Part shown: positions 34,841-47,254 of the stretch, piece by piece
How the letters are laid out: the number at the start of each line of letters is the position of its first letter
Position numbering within the stretch: the stretch's first letter is position 1
Notes under the pieces: model-generated
Told to the model about the DNA's origin: nothing
Database searches by the model: none
What the model saw: the letters and a program-made list of their open reading frames with translations, nothing else
Origin: Ridgeia piscesae
Taxonomy: Eukaryota; Annelida; Polychaeta; Sabellida; Siboglinidae
Assembly: GCA_025642075.2 (NCBI GenBank)
Contig: JAODUO010000040.1
Span: 470,001-534,000 of the forward strand
Direction of reading: 5' to 3'
Length of the DNA: 64,000 nucleotides
Translations under genes and position numbers: made by a program

Positions 34841-35986
34841 GCGAGCGAATATTTATAATCATTACTGCATTCGCACACGCGAATTAGTTTAATTAATTAT
34901 AAATAATATAATAATAATTAGTAGCATCACTATGGTCTGCAGAAAATGTTAAACTGCAAACAAAAGCAACGCTTTGGTGATATGGGCTTAATAGCGTTGA
35001 TAAAAAGTAACAATTTAATATAAAAATATAAAATGTTGATAGTTTATTTTATATAGCGCCAAATCCATAATTGTTTGTGGCGCTTTACAACATACTGTTA
35101 TTAAAGTATATGCAATAAGAAGAATGCTACCCTCAGGTAATATTTAAAAAAAAATAAAAAAAATACATGTGTGCATAATTATCTAAAATTGCCTATTAGT
35201 CATAAAAGAGGTATGGAAATAACGTGTTGTTCAATGATCTCACATTGTATTTTATCAATATTTCTATAAACATCCCGCGTGTACTGCGAGCATGCAAGCT
35301 TATATTACATAAGCGATGTTTTAACAATAATAACTAAAACAATAACATATTAATATTATTATTTTTAAATGCACCGAACCCTTCTTTTTCTACCACTATA
35401 TATTTCTCATATATTCATATTTAGTTTAAATTTCAGTGATTTATTGTCCCGATATTTAATAAAGTGTCTTGTCCAAAAATCATTATTATTACATATCTGG
35501 TGGTGAAAATACCATTCATAATTAGAAAAAAAAGCTTCAATAATATTTTCTTATGCACAGTATGTGTGTGTGTGTATGTGCTGAATGCAAAATATTGTGA
35601 CGTCGTAATTATTTTACCATTTTAATTATATATTACCTTTACCACTATTGTTGTTATGGAATTTGTATGGGTTCTTTTTAATACTGATAGGTCACTTTCG
35701 TTAATTATTTAGACACATGTATTTTCATTATTTATTTTTAAATATTATCTGTGGGTAGTTTTCTTCTTATTGTATTTTCTAATAGCAGCATATTGTGAAG
35801 CGCCACAACCAATTATGGATGTGGCAATATATATAAATAAAATATTATTATAATATTATTATAATAAAACTTATTATTTCCTGCAAATCATAGTGATGAT
35901 AATAATTAATTATTATATTATGTATAAGTAATTAAACTATTTCGCGCATGCGAATGCAGTAAGTAAAGTTAATAAATATTCGCGCG
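34841..35986. mobile_element. ~1.15-kb foldback element
   Basis: The first and last ~110 bp are inverted copies of each other (34,841-34,950 against 35,880-35,986). Shared words include GCGAATATTTAT, TACTGCATTCGCA, TAGTTTAATTA and CATCACTATG. A second inverted pair lies inside, GCGCCA.ATCCATAATTG at 35,056 and its complement near 35,800-35,830. No transposase was seen, so it is a MITE or foldback type. Confidence 0.75.
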
Positions 35987-35999
35987 GGATAGTCTGGTT

Positions 36000-36790
36000 C
36001 TTGGAACTACCGTTACTGTTAGCGATGAGGACTCGTACTCATAATGTGAAATTATACCGTTAAATTAAAATGTATCCCACTCGTTTGCACTAGTGGCAAA
36101 GCATTTCTTTCAAACGTCTCATCACGTGACTGCGACGGAGTGACGTCATAAACAGCGCGGTTACGACGGCCTTGTGCAATATTGAATGTCTGCAAGTTAA
36201 GCGCCCGATCTCATCTCCAACTACCCTTCAGCTAAGTTTCACCAGCCGCTCGACAACATACGTTAGTCAAGAGCCCTGCCCATGTCAATGAAGAAGAAGA
36301 CGGAGGGTGAAACCAACCACGGCGAACGTTTGCAAGAAGTTACACGAACATTTAGCAGATAAGTTCAGCTCAGCAATATAATTATTTACTATAACTGTTG
36401 GCAGTGATGCGTCAGTTTAGCTTCGAATTTGCCTTTATGGCTGGAACTTAACTAGCTAGGACACGGAGAACATTTACAAGAAGTTACACGAACACTAATA
36501 GTTCAGTTTAGCAATAACTTTTTATGTAACGTTTGAGTAAGTTTACCTTTGTCCCTCTGGAATAGAATTAGCCGGGGACCGATGATTGTTGAACCAGCAA
36601 AAGAGACTTGTGTAAAAAGGCGGAGAGTCAAGTCAATACGGAGATATTTTGTAAGGAATTACGTAGTCATTTAGCAGCTCGGTTAAACTTAGCATTAGTT
36701 TTCTATTAAATTTAGTCTTTGCGTCGGTTTAGCGTTGACGTTCCATCTGTAACAATAGGAAGGAATATACATAGATGGAATTGTGTAAAA
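36000..36790. other. Gene-free stretch
   Basis: No convincing exon was seen. A loosely repeated phrase (AAGAAGTTACACGAACA at about 36,335 and 36,478; GCAATAA nearby) hints at an old tandem duplication of ~140 bp. Confidence 0.4.
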
Positions 36791-36814
36791 TAGACCCCAT
36801 AAAGGGGTAAGGTA

Positions 36815-37165
36815 CCTCCAGGCCACGCCTCCTCTCTATCAAACTATACAACTTCAGGTCACGCCTCCTCTCTATCAAACTGTACAGCTCAAGGCCACGC
36901 CTCCTGCATCAAACTACACAGCTCAAGGCCACGCCTCCTCTCTATCAAACTATACAGCTCCAGGCCACGCCTCTTCTCTATCAAACTATGCAGCTCCAGG
37001 CCACACCTCCTCTCTACCAAACTATACAGCTCAAGGCCACGCCTCCTCTCTATCAAACTATACAGCTCAAGGCTACGCCTCCTCTCTATCATATTATACA
37101 GCTCAATGACACGGCTCCTCTCTATCAAACTATACAGCTCAAGGCCACGCCTCCTCACTATCAAA
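36815..37165 (+). repeat. 36-bp minisatellite
   Basis: Nine or ten units of about 36 bp share GGCCACGCCTCCTCTCTATC and AAACTATACAGCTC. Because 36 is a multiple of three, the - strand reads a 12-residue repeat (LELYSLIERRRG) for 91 residues, with no other sign of coding. Confidence 0.9.
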
Positions 37166-37348
37166 CTTACTGGACATAGACACAGTTTGGTGTTTATCGC
37201 GGGTGACCAGGGGCATTACTTCACACATCAAACACCCACCCACATATCCATCTAAAATATCACCACCCCACCTAACACATCCACCTACCTGTACACCCTC
37301 CTAACCTAATTAACATACCTATTAACCCACCCCGCCAACTAATTCACT

Positions 37349-37732
<384 letters not shown>

Positions 37733-37749
37733 CACATCCACCCACACAT

Positions 37750-38199
37750 CCGTCCCTCCGTCCCTCCGTCCCTCCCTCCCTCCATCCATCCATCCATCCA
37801 TCCATCCATCCATTCATCCATACATACATCTATCCATCAATCCATCCATCAACCCACTCAGCCAACCATCCATCCATCCACCTATCCATACATGCATCCA
37901 TCAATCCATCCATCATCCCATCCATCCATCCACCCATCCATCCATCCACCCATCAATCAATCCATTCGTTCATTCACTCATTCATCCACCCATCCATCCA
38001 TCCCTCTACCCATTCCCATCCATCCCTCTATCCATTTATCCATCCACTCACCCTTCCATCCATCCATCCATCCATCCATCCATCCATCCATCCATCCATC
38101 CATTCACCCATCCATCCATCCATCCATCCATCCATCCATCCATCCATCCATCCATCCATCCATCCATCCATCCATCCATCCATCCATCCATTCATTAAT
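37750..38199 (+). repeat. CATC tetranucleotide tract
   Basis: Imperfect CATC/CACC/CCTC units for about 300 bp turn into a pure CATC array at 38,055-38,190. Confidence 0.95.
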
Positions 38200-38510
38200 C
38201 CGTCCGTCCGTCCGTCCGTCCGTCCGTCCGTCCGTCCGTCCGTCCGTCCGTCCGTCCGTCCGTCCGTCCGTCCGTCCGTCCGTCCGTCCGTCCGTCCGTC
38301 CGTCCGTCCGTCCGTCCGTCCGTCCGTCCGTCCGTCCGTCCGTCCGTCCGTCCGTCCGTCCGTCCGTCCGTCCGTCCGTCCGTCCGTCCGTCCGTCCGTC
38401 CGTCCGTCCGTCCGCCGTCGCCGTCCGTCCGTCCGTCCGCCCGCCCGTCCGTCCGTCCGCCCGCCCGCCCGTCCGCCCGTCCGCCCGCCCGTCCGTCCGT
38501 CCGTCCGTCC
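38200..38510 (+). repeat. CGTC array with CCGC variants
   Basis: More than 50 perfect CGTC copies run to about 38,412, followed by CCGC/CCGT variants. CGTC differs from the adjacent CATC unit by one base. Confidence 0.98.
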
Positions 38511-38760
38511 ATTCATTCATTCATTCATTCATGTTTTCTTTCTTTCTTTGTTTCATCCATTCATCCACCCACACATCCATCAATCACCCATAAATCCACC
38601 CATTCATCCATCCACTCGCCCATCCATCCACTCGCCCATCCATCCATCCACTCATCCATCCGTCCACCCATCCATCCACCCACCCACCCATCCATCTATT
38701 CATTCATTCATCCATCCCTCCGTCTCTCAATCCCTCCATCCTTCCATTCCTCCATCCAAT
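38511..38760 (+). repeat. Degenerate CATC/CATT tract
   Basis: ATTC and CATC units continue with many interruptions up to the left edge of the 640-bp repeat region. Confidence 0.9.
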
Positions 38761-38825
38761 GAGTTAACTGCATTTCGTCCGGGGGTCCCTGGATAAGGCT
38801 TGGTCACTCTAGAATGTGGCCACAA

Positions 38826-39480
38826 TGAGTGTGCTGGTGCACACGACACCCCTGCCGCATTCCCCTTGCACAGGCTCTTCCGAGCTCGTAGCTAGTTTCT
38901 GTAACACCGCGTTTAAAGGTAGTCAGTTTAAGTAAAAGTAATTCGGAAGCGGTCTGTGTTTGGGGGTGCCTAGAGAGCAGATAATACGGTTTCTTGCCAG
39001 TGCACACGAGTTTCTTATAAAACTTAGCTACAGCTTAGGTAATTATCAAAAATTGTGTCACTATCATACGTATGGTTAGTTACAAAAAGACGAACGTCAC
39101 AGACGTGACTGGACAATTCAGAAGACGGAAGTGGACCTGGGCAGGGGAAACCTTACAGGAGAGTACGAGATAAAGGGTGGAATTCTGCTGACAGGCCAAA
39201 TTGCAAGTTTGTCATTTAGATGTGTAATCTCCGTAAATATTTCGATTGTGTTATTTATGCCATTGCACTAACTTAATAATAATAATAATTTGACAACATT
39301 TTTTCTGCGCCAAAAACCTTTTAATTATAACCATTCAGAGGCGTATTACAACACTATAAAGATTTCCTTTTTAAAACGTTAAAATAGAAATATGCATTTG
39401 TATGTAAAATAAATTGATCAATATTAATAAATACTATTAGTCATAATAGTTCTAAATGCAAATACTAATAAAGATGCTTA
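38826..39480 (+). repeat. ~640-bp dispersed repeat, copy 1
   Basis: It matches 41,712-42,345 along its whole length, beginning GAGTGTGCTGGTGCACACGA. Shared landmarks are TCGTAGCTAGTTTCT, ACAATTCAGAAGACG.AAGTGG and ATAACCATTCAGAGGCG. No ORF is conserved between the copies. Confidence 0.85.
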
Positions 39481-39508
39481 TGTAGTCTTACTTATATGTG
39501 TTATTCAT

Positions 39509-40059
39509 GACCGACCGACCGACCGACCGACCGACCGACCGACCGACCGACCGACCGACCGACCGACCGACCGACCGACCGACCGACCGACCGACCGACC
39601 GACCGACCGACCGACCGACCGACCGACCGACCGACCGACCGACCGACCGACCGACCGACCGACCGACCGACCGACCGACCGACCGACCGACCGACCGACC
39701 GACCGACCGACCGACCGACCGACCGACCGACCGACCGACCGACCGACCGACCGACCGACCGACCGACCGACCGACCGACCGACCGACCGACCGACCGACC
39801 GACCGACCGACCGACCGACCGACCGACCGACCGACCGACCGACCGACCGACCGACCGACCGACCGACCGACCGACCGACCGACCGACCGACCGACCGACC
39901 GACCGACCGACCGACCGACCGACCGACCGACCGACCGACCGACCGACCGACCGACCGACCGACCGACCGACCGACCGACCGACCGACCGACCGACCGACC
40001 GACCGACCGACGGACCGACCGACCGACGACCGACCGACCGACCGACCGACCGACCGACC
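39509..40059 (+). repeat. GACC tetranucleotide array, ~550 bp
   Basis: About 138 copies are perfect until 40,010 and have two small defects after that. It is one of the longest pure tetranucleotide arrays in the window and gives artefactual Pro-Thr-Asp-Arg and Val-Gly-Arg-Ser frames. Confidence 0.99.
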
Positions 40060-40511
40060 CTTAGTTGTAAAAAGACGAAGGGTATAGATAGCCTCTGCAC
40101 AATGATGATGACGATTCAGCTTCCCCCTTCCCCCGACGTGAGAGAAGTTCCACGGGCACACAGAACAGAGGTTGCTACACAGGATAGGCTGGTACACCAG
40201 GACCGTGTCGTCTAGCGCGATTTTTCGAGGAAGGTATATCCAGCTGGGGGAGTATGGAGCTGATAGCTACGGACGAGAAGACGACGACAGCGAGTGTTAG
40301 AAATAGTTGTCTAGGGATAGGGTTGACACGTATAAACTAATATAATCCTCGTGTGCACTGGGATGAAACTGGGGGACCACAGACCGTAGAGTGACCATCA
40401 TATATGCTTTTTATTTTCTTATTCATATGCACTTCGATGCATCCTTTTTATCCTCTTACGTAGAACTTAATCTTTGTTGGTCCTAACGACTTATGCACTG
40501 GTATGTTTCAG

Positions 40512-40645
40512 GGGAACGACGCGTCATCGCGGTGGACAGCGACTCGGCAGACGCGCAGGAAGTCAGACCCAATCGTGTGGATGTGTTCGGTGCAACAGCA
40601 AGTCAAGGAGTGGCAGAGTTTCTGCAACAACGGAACTTTTGGTAG
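40512..40645 (+). other. Exon-like segment, unassigned
   Basis: After the acceptor TGTTTCAG the sequence is GC-rich, unlike its surroundings, and open in all three frames for about 130 bp. One frame reads RVIAVDSDSADAQEVRPNRV and ends FLQQRNFW with TAG at 40,643. It could be the last exon of an unknown gene whose other exons were not found. No family was recognised. Confidence 0.25.
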
Positions 40646-40992
40646 ATGAGACAGTCAAAGACACCGCTTGCGGACGCTGAAGGATGACCCTAGTACGATG
40701 GCTTTATGATGAACTATGAACTATGATGAATCTTAGTTTATGATATCAGACGTCATCGAGGTATGCCGATTTCTCTGAGAACCTGGGATATGAGTGTTGC
40801 ATTTGACAAAGACAGGCTTGTTCTGGACACGTTCCACACAATTGTTGTCATTTTGTGGCGATTCGGCGTGGAATTAATAAAATCATGAAAATTTTAATTT
40901 CGTACAGCATATTGGTGATGTTGGGTCATTCCCCCATTTCTTTAGTTTTTGAAATGAAGACATTATTGTACATTATACATAATGTACACACC

Positions 40993-41490
40993 ACACACAC
41001 ATACATATACATACATACATACATACATACATACATACATACATACATACATACATACATACATACATACATACATACATACATACATACATACATACAT
41101 ACATACGTACATACGTACGTACGTACGTACGTACGTACGTACATACATACATACATACATACATACATACATACATACACACGCATACACACATATACAT
41201 ACATATATACACACATACATACATACACACATACAAATATACATACATAAAAACATACATACATACATACATACATATACACATACACATAATGTCCATA
41301 CACACACATACATACACACATACAAACATACCTACACACATATACATACAAACATACATACATATATACATACATACAAACATATATACATACATACAAA
41401 CATACATACAAATATATATGCATACAAACATACAAACACGTACATACATACACACATACATACACATATATACATACATACAAACATACT

Positions 41491-41540
<50 letters not shown>

Positions 41541-41660
41541 TACAAACATATACATACATACGTATAAACATACATACATATATACATACATATATACATT
41601 CACACACATACATACATGCATACATACAAACATAAAATTATATACATACACACACACATA
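40993..41660 (+). repeat. ACAT-rich tract with palindromic ACGT core and TA run
   Basis: ACAT units dominate. A pure ACGT run (41,110-41,143) and a TA run (41,494-41,533) interrupt it. Confidence 0.97.
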
Positions 41661-41711
41661 CACCTATGCACAGGGAAGAATGTATCAACGACGAGGAAGA
41701 CCAAACCTGAG

Positions 41712-42345
41712 ATGAAACGACAACGAGTGTGCTGGTGCACACGACACCCCTGCCGCATTTCCCTTGCACAGGCTCATTCGGGTTCGTAGCTAGTTTCTTA
41801 TTACGGTCGTGCTTAAAGCTAAAGCTAGTGTCAGTTTAAAGAAAAGTAATTCATAAGCGAGTTTATGTTTGGTGGCCTGCCCAGTTTTAGCAGATAATAC
41901 GGTTTCTTCCAGGCATACGAGATTCTTTTAAACCTTAGCTATGTCCTAGGCAATTACCTAAAGTAAGTTCACCAATTATACGTATTGAACAATTCAGAAG
42001 ACGAAAGTGGACCTGGGCAGGGCACTTCTGACAATTGAATACGCAACAACAGATGGATTTCTGCTGAGAAGCCAAATTGTGTTTCATTTTGTTGTGTTAT
42101 CTCCGTATTTAGCATGAAGAATTCTGTGTGGTGTTACTATATGCTATTCCACTAGCGTAATAATAATAATCTGACAACATTTACTGCGCCATAAATCTAG
42201 TAGTTATAACCATTCAGAGGCGCTTTATAGCAATACATAAATTTCTTTTAAAACAAAAATTTAAATAGAAGTTTATTTGTATGTAAAATAAATCGAAATA
42301 AAAATACTAATATTAAAAAAGACGCTGATGTAGCCTTACGTCTAG
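41712..42345 (+). repeat. ~640-bp dispersed repeat, copy 2
   Basis: This is the second copy of 38,826-39,480, in the same orientation. Like the first, it lies immediately right of a tetranucleotide tract. Confidence 0.85.
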
Positions 42346-43400
42346 TGTATGTTTTAATTATCGGTAATTTACGATTGATTACAGACTGTACCTAGCTAGC
42401 TACCTGTCATTGGCAACAGGATGGAGAGACAAACTAGATAGTCCAGGCTCTGCCATATAGGCCTGTAAAACATTTGAGGTAAACGCAATTATTCTTTTGA
42501 TTTGTATTCTACATACCATGTCTTTCAACACTTCAGGGGGTGCTTTTTGAAAATCCGTGGCATAAGGCCAGCGTGAAATACAAAATGGCCCCCACTTTGC
42601 AAGTATTCGTCTACAAGTTTGGATCTAGTAGGGCTAGATACTCGAATTTTGTATGAATTCCGCCTGAAATTGACATTCCAGACACGCCTAACCTATCTAT
42701 TTTATGTTTTGATGTCATATTAGATGAGAAATCCTACATGGCCGCTCATCCATGACGATCGTCGACTGCAGAAACACAATCAGCCGTAACTTTCAATCGA
42801 AATGAGCTAGAAACTGGATTTTGATGTCCCTCTCGATGGTTATAAGAATCCCCAATCAAATAAATATTTGTCATGACCTTTCAAGTTGATCGTGTAGGTC
42901 AAAGGTCAAGCTAATGGGTTAAAATTAATTGTTTTTAACAATATATGTTGCGAAAGGGGGATACAACTGGCATATACATGAATTGGAGGTCTTATATCAG
43001 TGGCAATCGTCGTAGTTCTGCTGAGATAAAGTCAAATGTATGAGATTATATAAATTTGTTAAGGTTATCAGCGCCATGTAAAAATCAAAAGGTCACTCAT
43101 CCCTCCACGAAGCTCGCCGCACTGCGCAGATGATTTACATGATTTGTGTTGGTCTTCCCGATGTACCCCATGGAGGTTTATGTCCATGTGATGGTATTCA
43201 AGCCGTCATCACCACTGCAAATGTTCTTTTGATGTGTGTTGGTTCCTGTCAGCCATCCCAACCCTTGTGACAGATTATACCATTGTGAGAAACGTTGTGC
43301 TGTCCGCAAGCAGACTCAATTGATCTGATGCAGCTGCAGGTGCTTCTGGGCGAAAAGAATGCCGAAGTCGCACGTACCGCATTCCTGTAGGTCTTTTAAC
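42346..43400. other. Gene-free stretch
   Basis: No exon, RNA gene or repeat was recognised. The sequence is less AT-biased than other intergenic parts and may include an unrecognised decayed coding relic towards 43,100-43,400. Confidence 0.4.
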
Positions 43401-43411
43401 TAATACAGCCC

Positions 43412-45250
43412 TTGCTTATCAAGTACAATACCTTCCTGATTGAGTGCCAAGTCAAGTCTGAGATGGCTGGATTCAACATGAACATCAAGAAAATGTTCGA
43501 CCTACTCAAGCACATCACCACCTCGGATCGGGAGGGATGGTGGTGGCTTTTACATGTCTCATGCATGAAAATATTTCTGGGCAATTTCTTTCAGGAATCA
43601 ATTGTTAGGGCTTGTACTACGCTAGGAAAACTCAGTTGCTAGAGGCGGAAGACTCAGAACCCTATCAGAGTGTCACGACATCAACGTTTGTAGTGCGAGA
43701 CCGGAGGGGCAGCTTCAACTCTGTCGAATTAGATAGGAAGTTGGAACAGTCCATCCAGCGGGCATCAAAGAGCCAGGGAGACATCGTCGGCCAGCCACGA
43801 ATGTTTGCATTGTAATGGAGTTGGAGCTGATATTCCATGAGACCCTGCTCGTACAGAACAAGTGCTATGAACTCACAAATGAATGGGTTTATAGTGGAGC
43901 ATCATAAGACCATCATGTGCCAGGAACTCGGGGGCAATAAGGGCGTGATTTTTTATACCAATGTCTCCAGTCTTCTTGACTTTGTGCGAGCTCTAGCAAA
44001 TCCCTTCATTATCAAGTATCTGCAGTCAGACTGCACACCTTCGTTACGAAGACCTTTTCAATGATGAGATAATGAATGTGTTCGAGAATGGAGAGAAGGT
44101 ACAACGAGAGGGTTTGTTCTTAAGACACAGAAGCTTGCAGTAACAATCCACAGGATTACCTACCAAAGTGTGACACGGTCGTTCACACAAAACCTAATAC
44201 AGCATCCTGAGATACTGAGATAGCCCGGGAACGTGGAGTAACTGTCGAGGAAGTCTTATCGCATGACCACCTCCTCACCAGCCATTTGTTTGATGGGCGA
44301 CTTTACCTCTGCCACACCCGAAAAGATCAAACTCGTGGCTCAGTTGTGGGCAAATCTCATAGATTATGTTGGTGCTGGGATTGGATAACGTAGTTCTATA
44401 GTGTCTCACGATACAGTATGGGTGAAAAACAGTAACCCTGCTGGATGGTCCGGCAATACCCCAACTTATCATGTTGCGACAATTTCGGTCGAGTTGTAAA
44501 AAAGGTCCTGTCGGCCGGGTTGGCTGTATCTTCATCATGCGAAGCCCTCCATATATTTATGATAGCTACATTGACGAGTCGTTGAAGGAGGGAGAGAGGT
44601 TTTGTCGTTCTAGCAATATCGCCTCAGGAGAGTTCTCTATCCCGGATGAGTCCACGATGCATGTCGAGAAATGTTGGGTATCATCGGAAAAGAAGAATCG
44701 CTTGTTGCTACTTATTCAGAAAATAGTGGTTGCTCACAAGTTCCAGCTCCCCTCCACAGTACAGCGCCGACAGAACCAGTTGTGATTCCAGAACCTGCGA
44801 GATGGTTGGAAGACGCAGATGAAAGGATCGTGCCTCGTGCTATCTGGGCAGTCCAACATGGCTACCAATGCTTAGTCGTTGTGCCTACTGCACTTCATCC
44901 ACATGCTAGCCCATGATAATCTGAAATCCTCTAGGTCGAGTTCGGGACAGGTGAGAACAGACGGCTACTTCCTCTGCATAGCAAGGCTGAAAGAGTGGAT
45001 TGGCATCTCTGCCTTGTTCTGGTGAAGGCTCACGTACTCACATGAAACGATGTTACCAGCAGAATTGGCACCAATCTTGCAGCGTTGCAATGCAACCCCA
45101 CTGTCTCCCTGACTGAGTTTACCGAGAGAGCAAAGCTGCCAGAAACGGTGATAGCGCCAGCGGAAGATTACCTCGTGCGAATTATTCGTAAGAAGAACAT
45201 GTGTCAATGCAGTTAGCATAGAATATGTGAAGCTGCCGTTACATTTTCAT
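43412..45250 (+). pseudogene. Decayed coding relic of an uncharacterised invertebrate family
   Basis: Discontinuous + strand frames keep coding-like blocks: MAGFNMNIKKMFDLLKHI, TTSDREGWWWLLH, FVVRDRRGSFNSVELDRK then LEQSIQRASKSQGDIVGQPR, FNDEIMNVFENGEKV, NNPQDYLPKCDTVVHTKPN and RERGVTVEEVLSHDHLLTSH. The FVVR..G.FN...D..LEQ.I.R..K block and its neighbours resemble a large uncharacterised protein family that I recall as multi-copy in marine invertebrate genomes. No function is known to me. At least six frame breaks make it a pseudogene. It may be a transposable-element passenger. Confidence 0.45.
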
Positions 45251-45584
45251 GCTGACCCAACGAGAAATGTGGTAGCAGACAGGACGTGTTGAAAGAGGAT
45301 AGCATGGCGGTTAGCGTCATGGGTGGTAAATTTAGATGCCCCCGACGTAAATTGCTGTGGCTTATGTTCCACTGTAGTATGTTAACTCTGTCCCTCGAAA
45401 AATACGAACAAAATGTGGTTCAATCTATGAGACTGAGATTTTCTGAGGCAGTGCATGCGGGGTAAAGTGGAGGAATAGGGCAAAATAGTCATAACTGTTT
45501 TCCCACAACTTATATTTTTCCAATTTTTCTACAAATCCACATGTTCCGTGCCTTCAATTCGAAAAATGCGTTGGTGTATAGACT

Positions 45585-45587
<3 letters not shown>

Positions 45588-45658
<71 letters not shown>
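45588..45658 (+). repeat. TA microsatellite
   Basis: About 35 pure TA units. Confidence 0.97.
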
Positions 45659-45661
<3 letters not shown>

Positions 45662-45904
45662 GGATCAAGCAAAATAAATGTTCACTCTACAGCAATGCAT
45701 CTTCAAAGCCCTACTATACGTTTACTGGTAGAAACAAGAAATATAAAGGATCTACAAAATGTATGCGAAGCTGTAAATTGCTTAGATCGTATATATGTCA
45801 TAAATATGAGAGAAACAAAAGGAGGCTGAAGATCGCGTCGAAGAAGACAAGTGAGACGCTGCGAAGATGTCATCGAGCAAATACAACAGACTTGAAGCAA
45901 CATT

Positions 45905-47060
45905 GTGACATCAGTACATGAAATTCATAAATCAGCCATAATACACTCGAAGGAATCCAATACCAAAATAAACAACGCAGACAGATCTACCAGTTTGTTC
46001 GCGCTGACTGGGAAAGCCTTAATGATGACTTTAACACATTGTCAAATCAAATCAAAACCCAATACAACACAGCTAGGTGCATTCACCGAATCACTGTGGT
46101 TAACCTTCAAGAATACGCTATGCGGCTAACAGAATCTATTGACAAACATATCCCGTCAAAACTTAGCTCCAGCCGATGCAACCTCCCATGGTTAAATGGG
46201 AAGCTGCATCGACTACTAAAGCGAAACAGAAGACTCTATAAGAAAGCTAAGGAAACAAACAACTGGACAAACTACAAATTCATCCAAAAAACATATAGAA
46301 GTATGCGTAAAGCCGAATGGGAATACGTCAATAATACCATAACCCAAGGACTCCAGACAAACAACTCAAAACCCTTTTGAAAATACATTAAAAGCAGAAA
46401 ACAAGACAACATTGGAGTAGCCTCCCTGAAAAAGAATGGTTCACTGGTGTGTGACAGCAAGGAGAAGACTGAGATCCTCCTGGACCAGTTCCAGAGTGTC
46501 TTCACCAGAGATGGTGGATCTGCTCCCCCACCCCTTTGACCCTCCACAGCACCCAATTATAAGTGATATTAACATTGACACAGCCGGAGTATGCAAGTTA
46601 CTCAAAGTCACCAATCCCCATAAAGCATGTGGGCCTGACCAAATCCCCAATGTAATTTTGAAGAACTGTGCTGACACCCTAGCCCCAGCACTCAGGGACA
46701 TGTTCCAACGGTCATTGGACACAGCCGTCTTACCCTCAGACTGGCGTACTGCAAATGTGTCGACCGTCTTCAAAAAGGAGATATAAACATCTACCAGAAA
46801 ACTATCGTCCCATCTCCCTTATATCTGTTCCATGTAAAATCCTTGAACACATAATCTACCGCCACCTTATGACTTACCTTGAATAACACAACATTCTAAC
46901 AGACCTTAACCATGGCTTCAGAGCTAGGCTTCTCGTGTGAAACACAACTTCTAATCACCATGCATGACCTTTTCTCTTCCTTCGACACCGGAACCCAGAC
47001 AGACATGGCAGTCTTAGATTTTAGCAAGGCATTTGACACCGTTCCCCCAGTTTTGAGTGG
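45905..47060 (+). mobile_element. Broken LINE fragment (linker and RT)
   Basis: Frames read LPWLNGKLHRLLKRNRRLYK, the linker between endonuclease and RT, then LLDQFQSVFTRDGGS. The RT blocks are HKACGPDQIPNVILKNCA, LPSDWRTANVSTVFKK and, after further breaks, DMAVLDFSKAFDTV. It is related to, but distinct from, the LINE that starts 200 bp downstream. Confidence 0.85.
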
Positions 47061-47158
47061 GATCTATCCCAGCCATCCCCACTGAAACATTCTTCCGGCC
47101 CCAAAAACAAACTGATTTCAGCCGCCTGATCTGCGGCTCAAATACTCATAAATGCCCC

Positions 47159-47159
<1 letters not shown>

Positions 47160-47239
<80 letters not shown>
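47160..47239 (+). repeat. CA microsatellite
   Basis: About 40 CA units lie between the two LINEs. Confidence 0.98.
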
Positions 47240-47243
<4 letters not shown>

Positions 47244-47254
47244 TGTAATTCATG

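Noticed and set aside
36889..37164. 91-codon - strand frame with a 12-residue repeat
   Set aside because: It is a by-product of a 36-bp tandem repeat. There is no start context or flanking exon.
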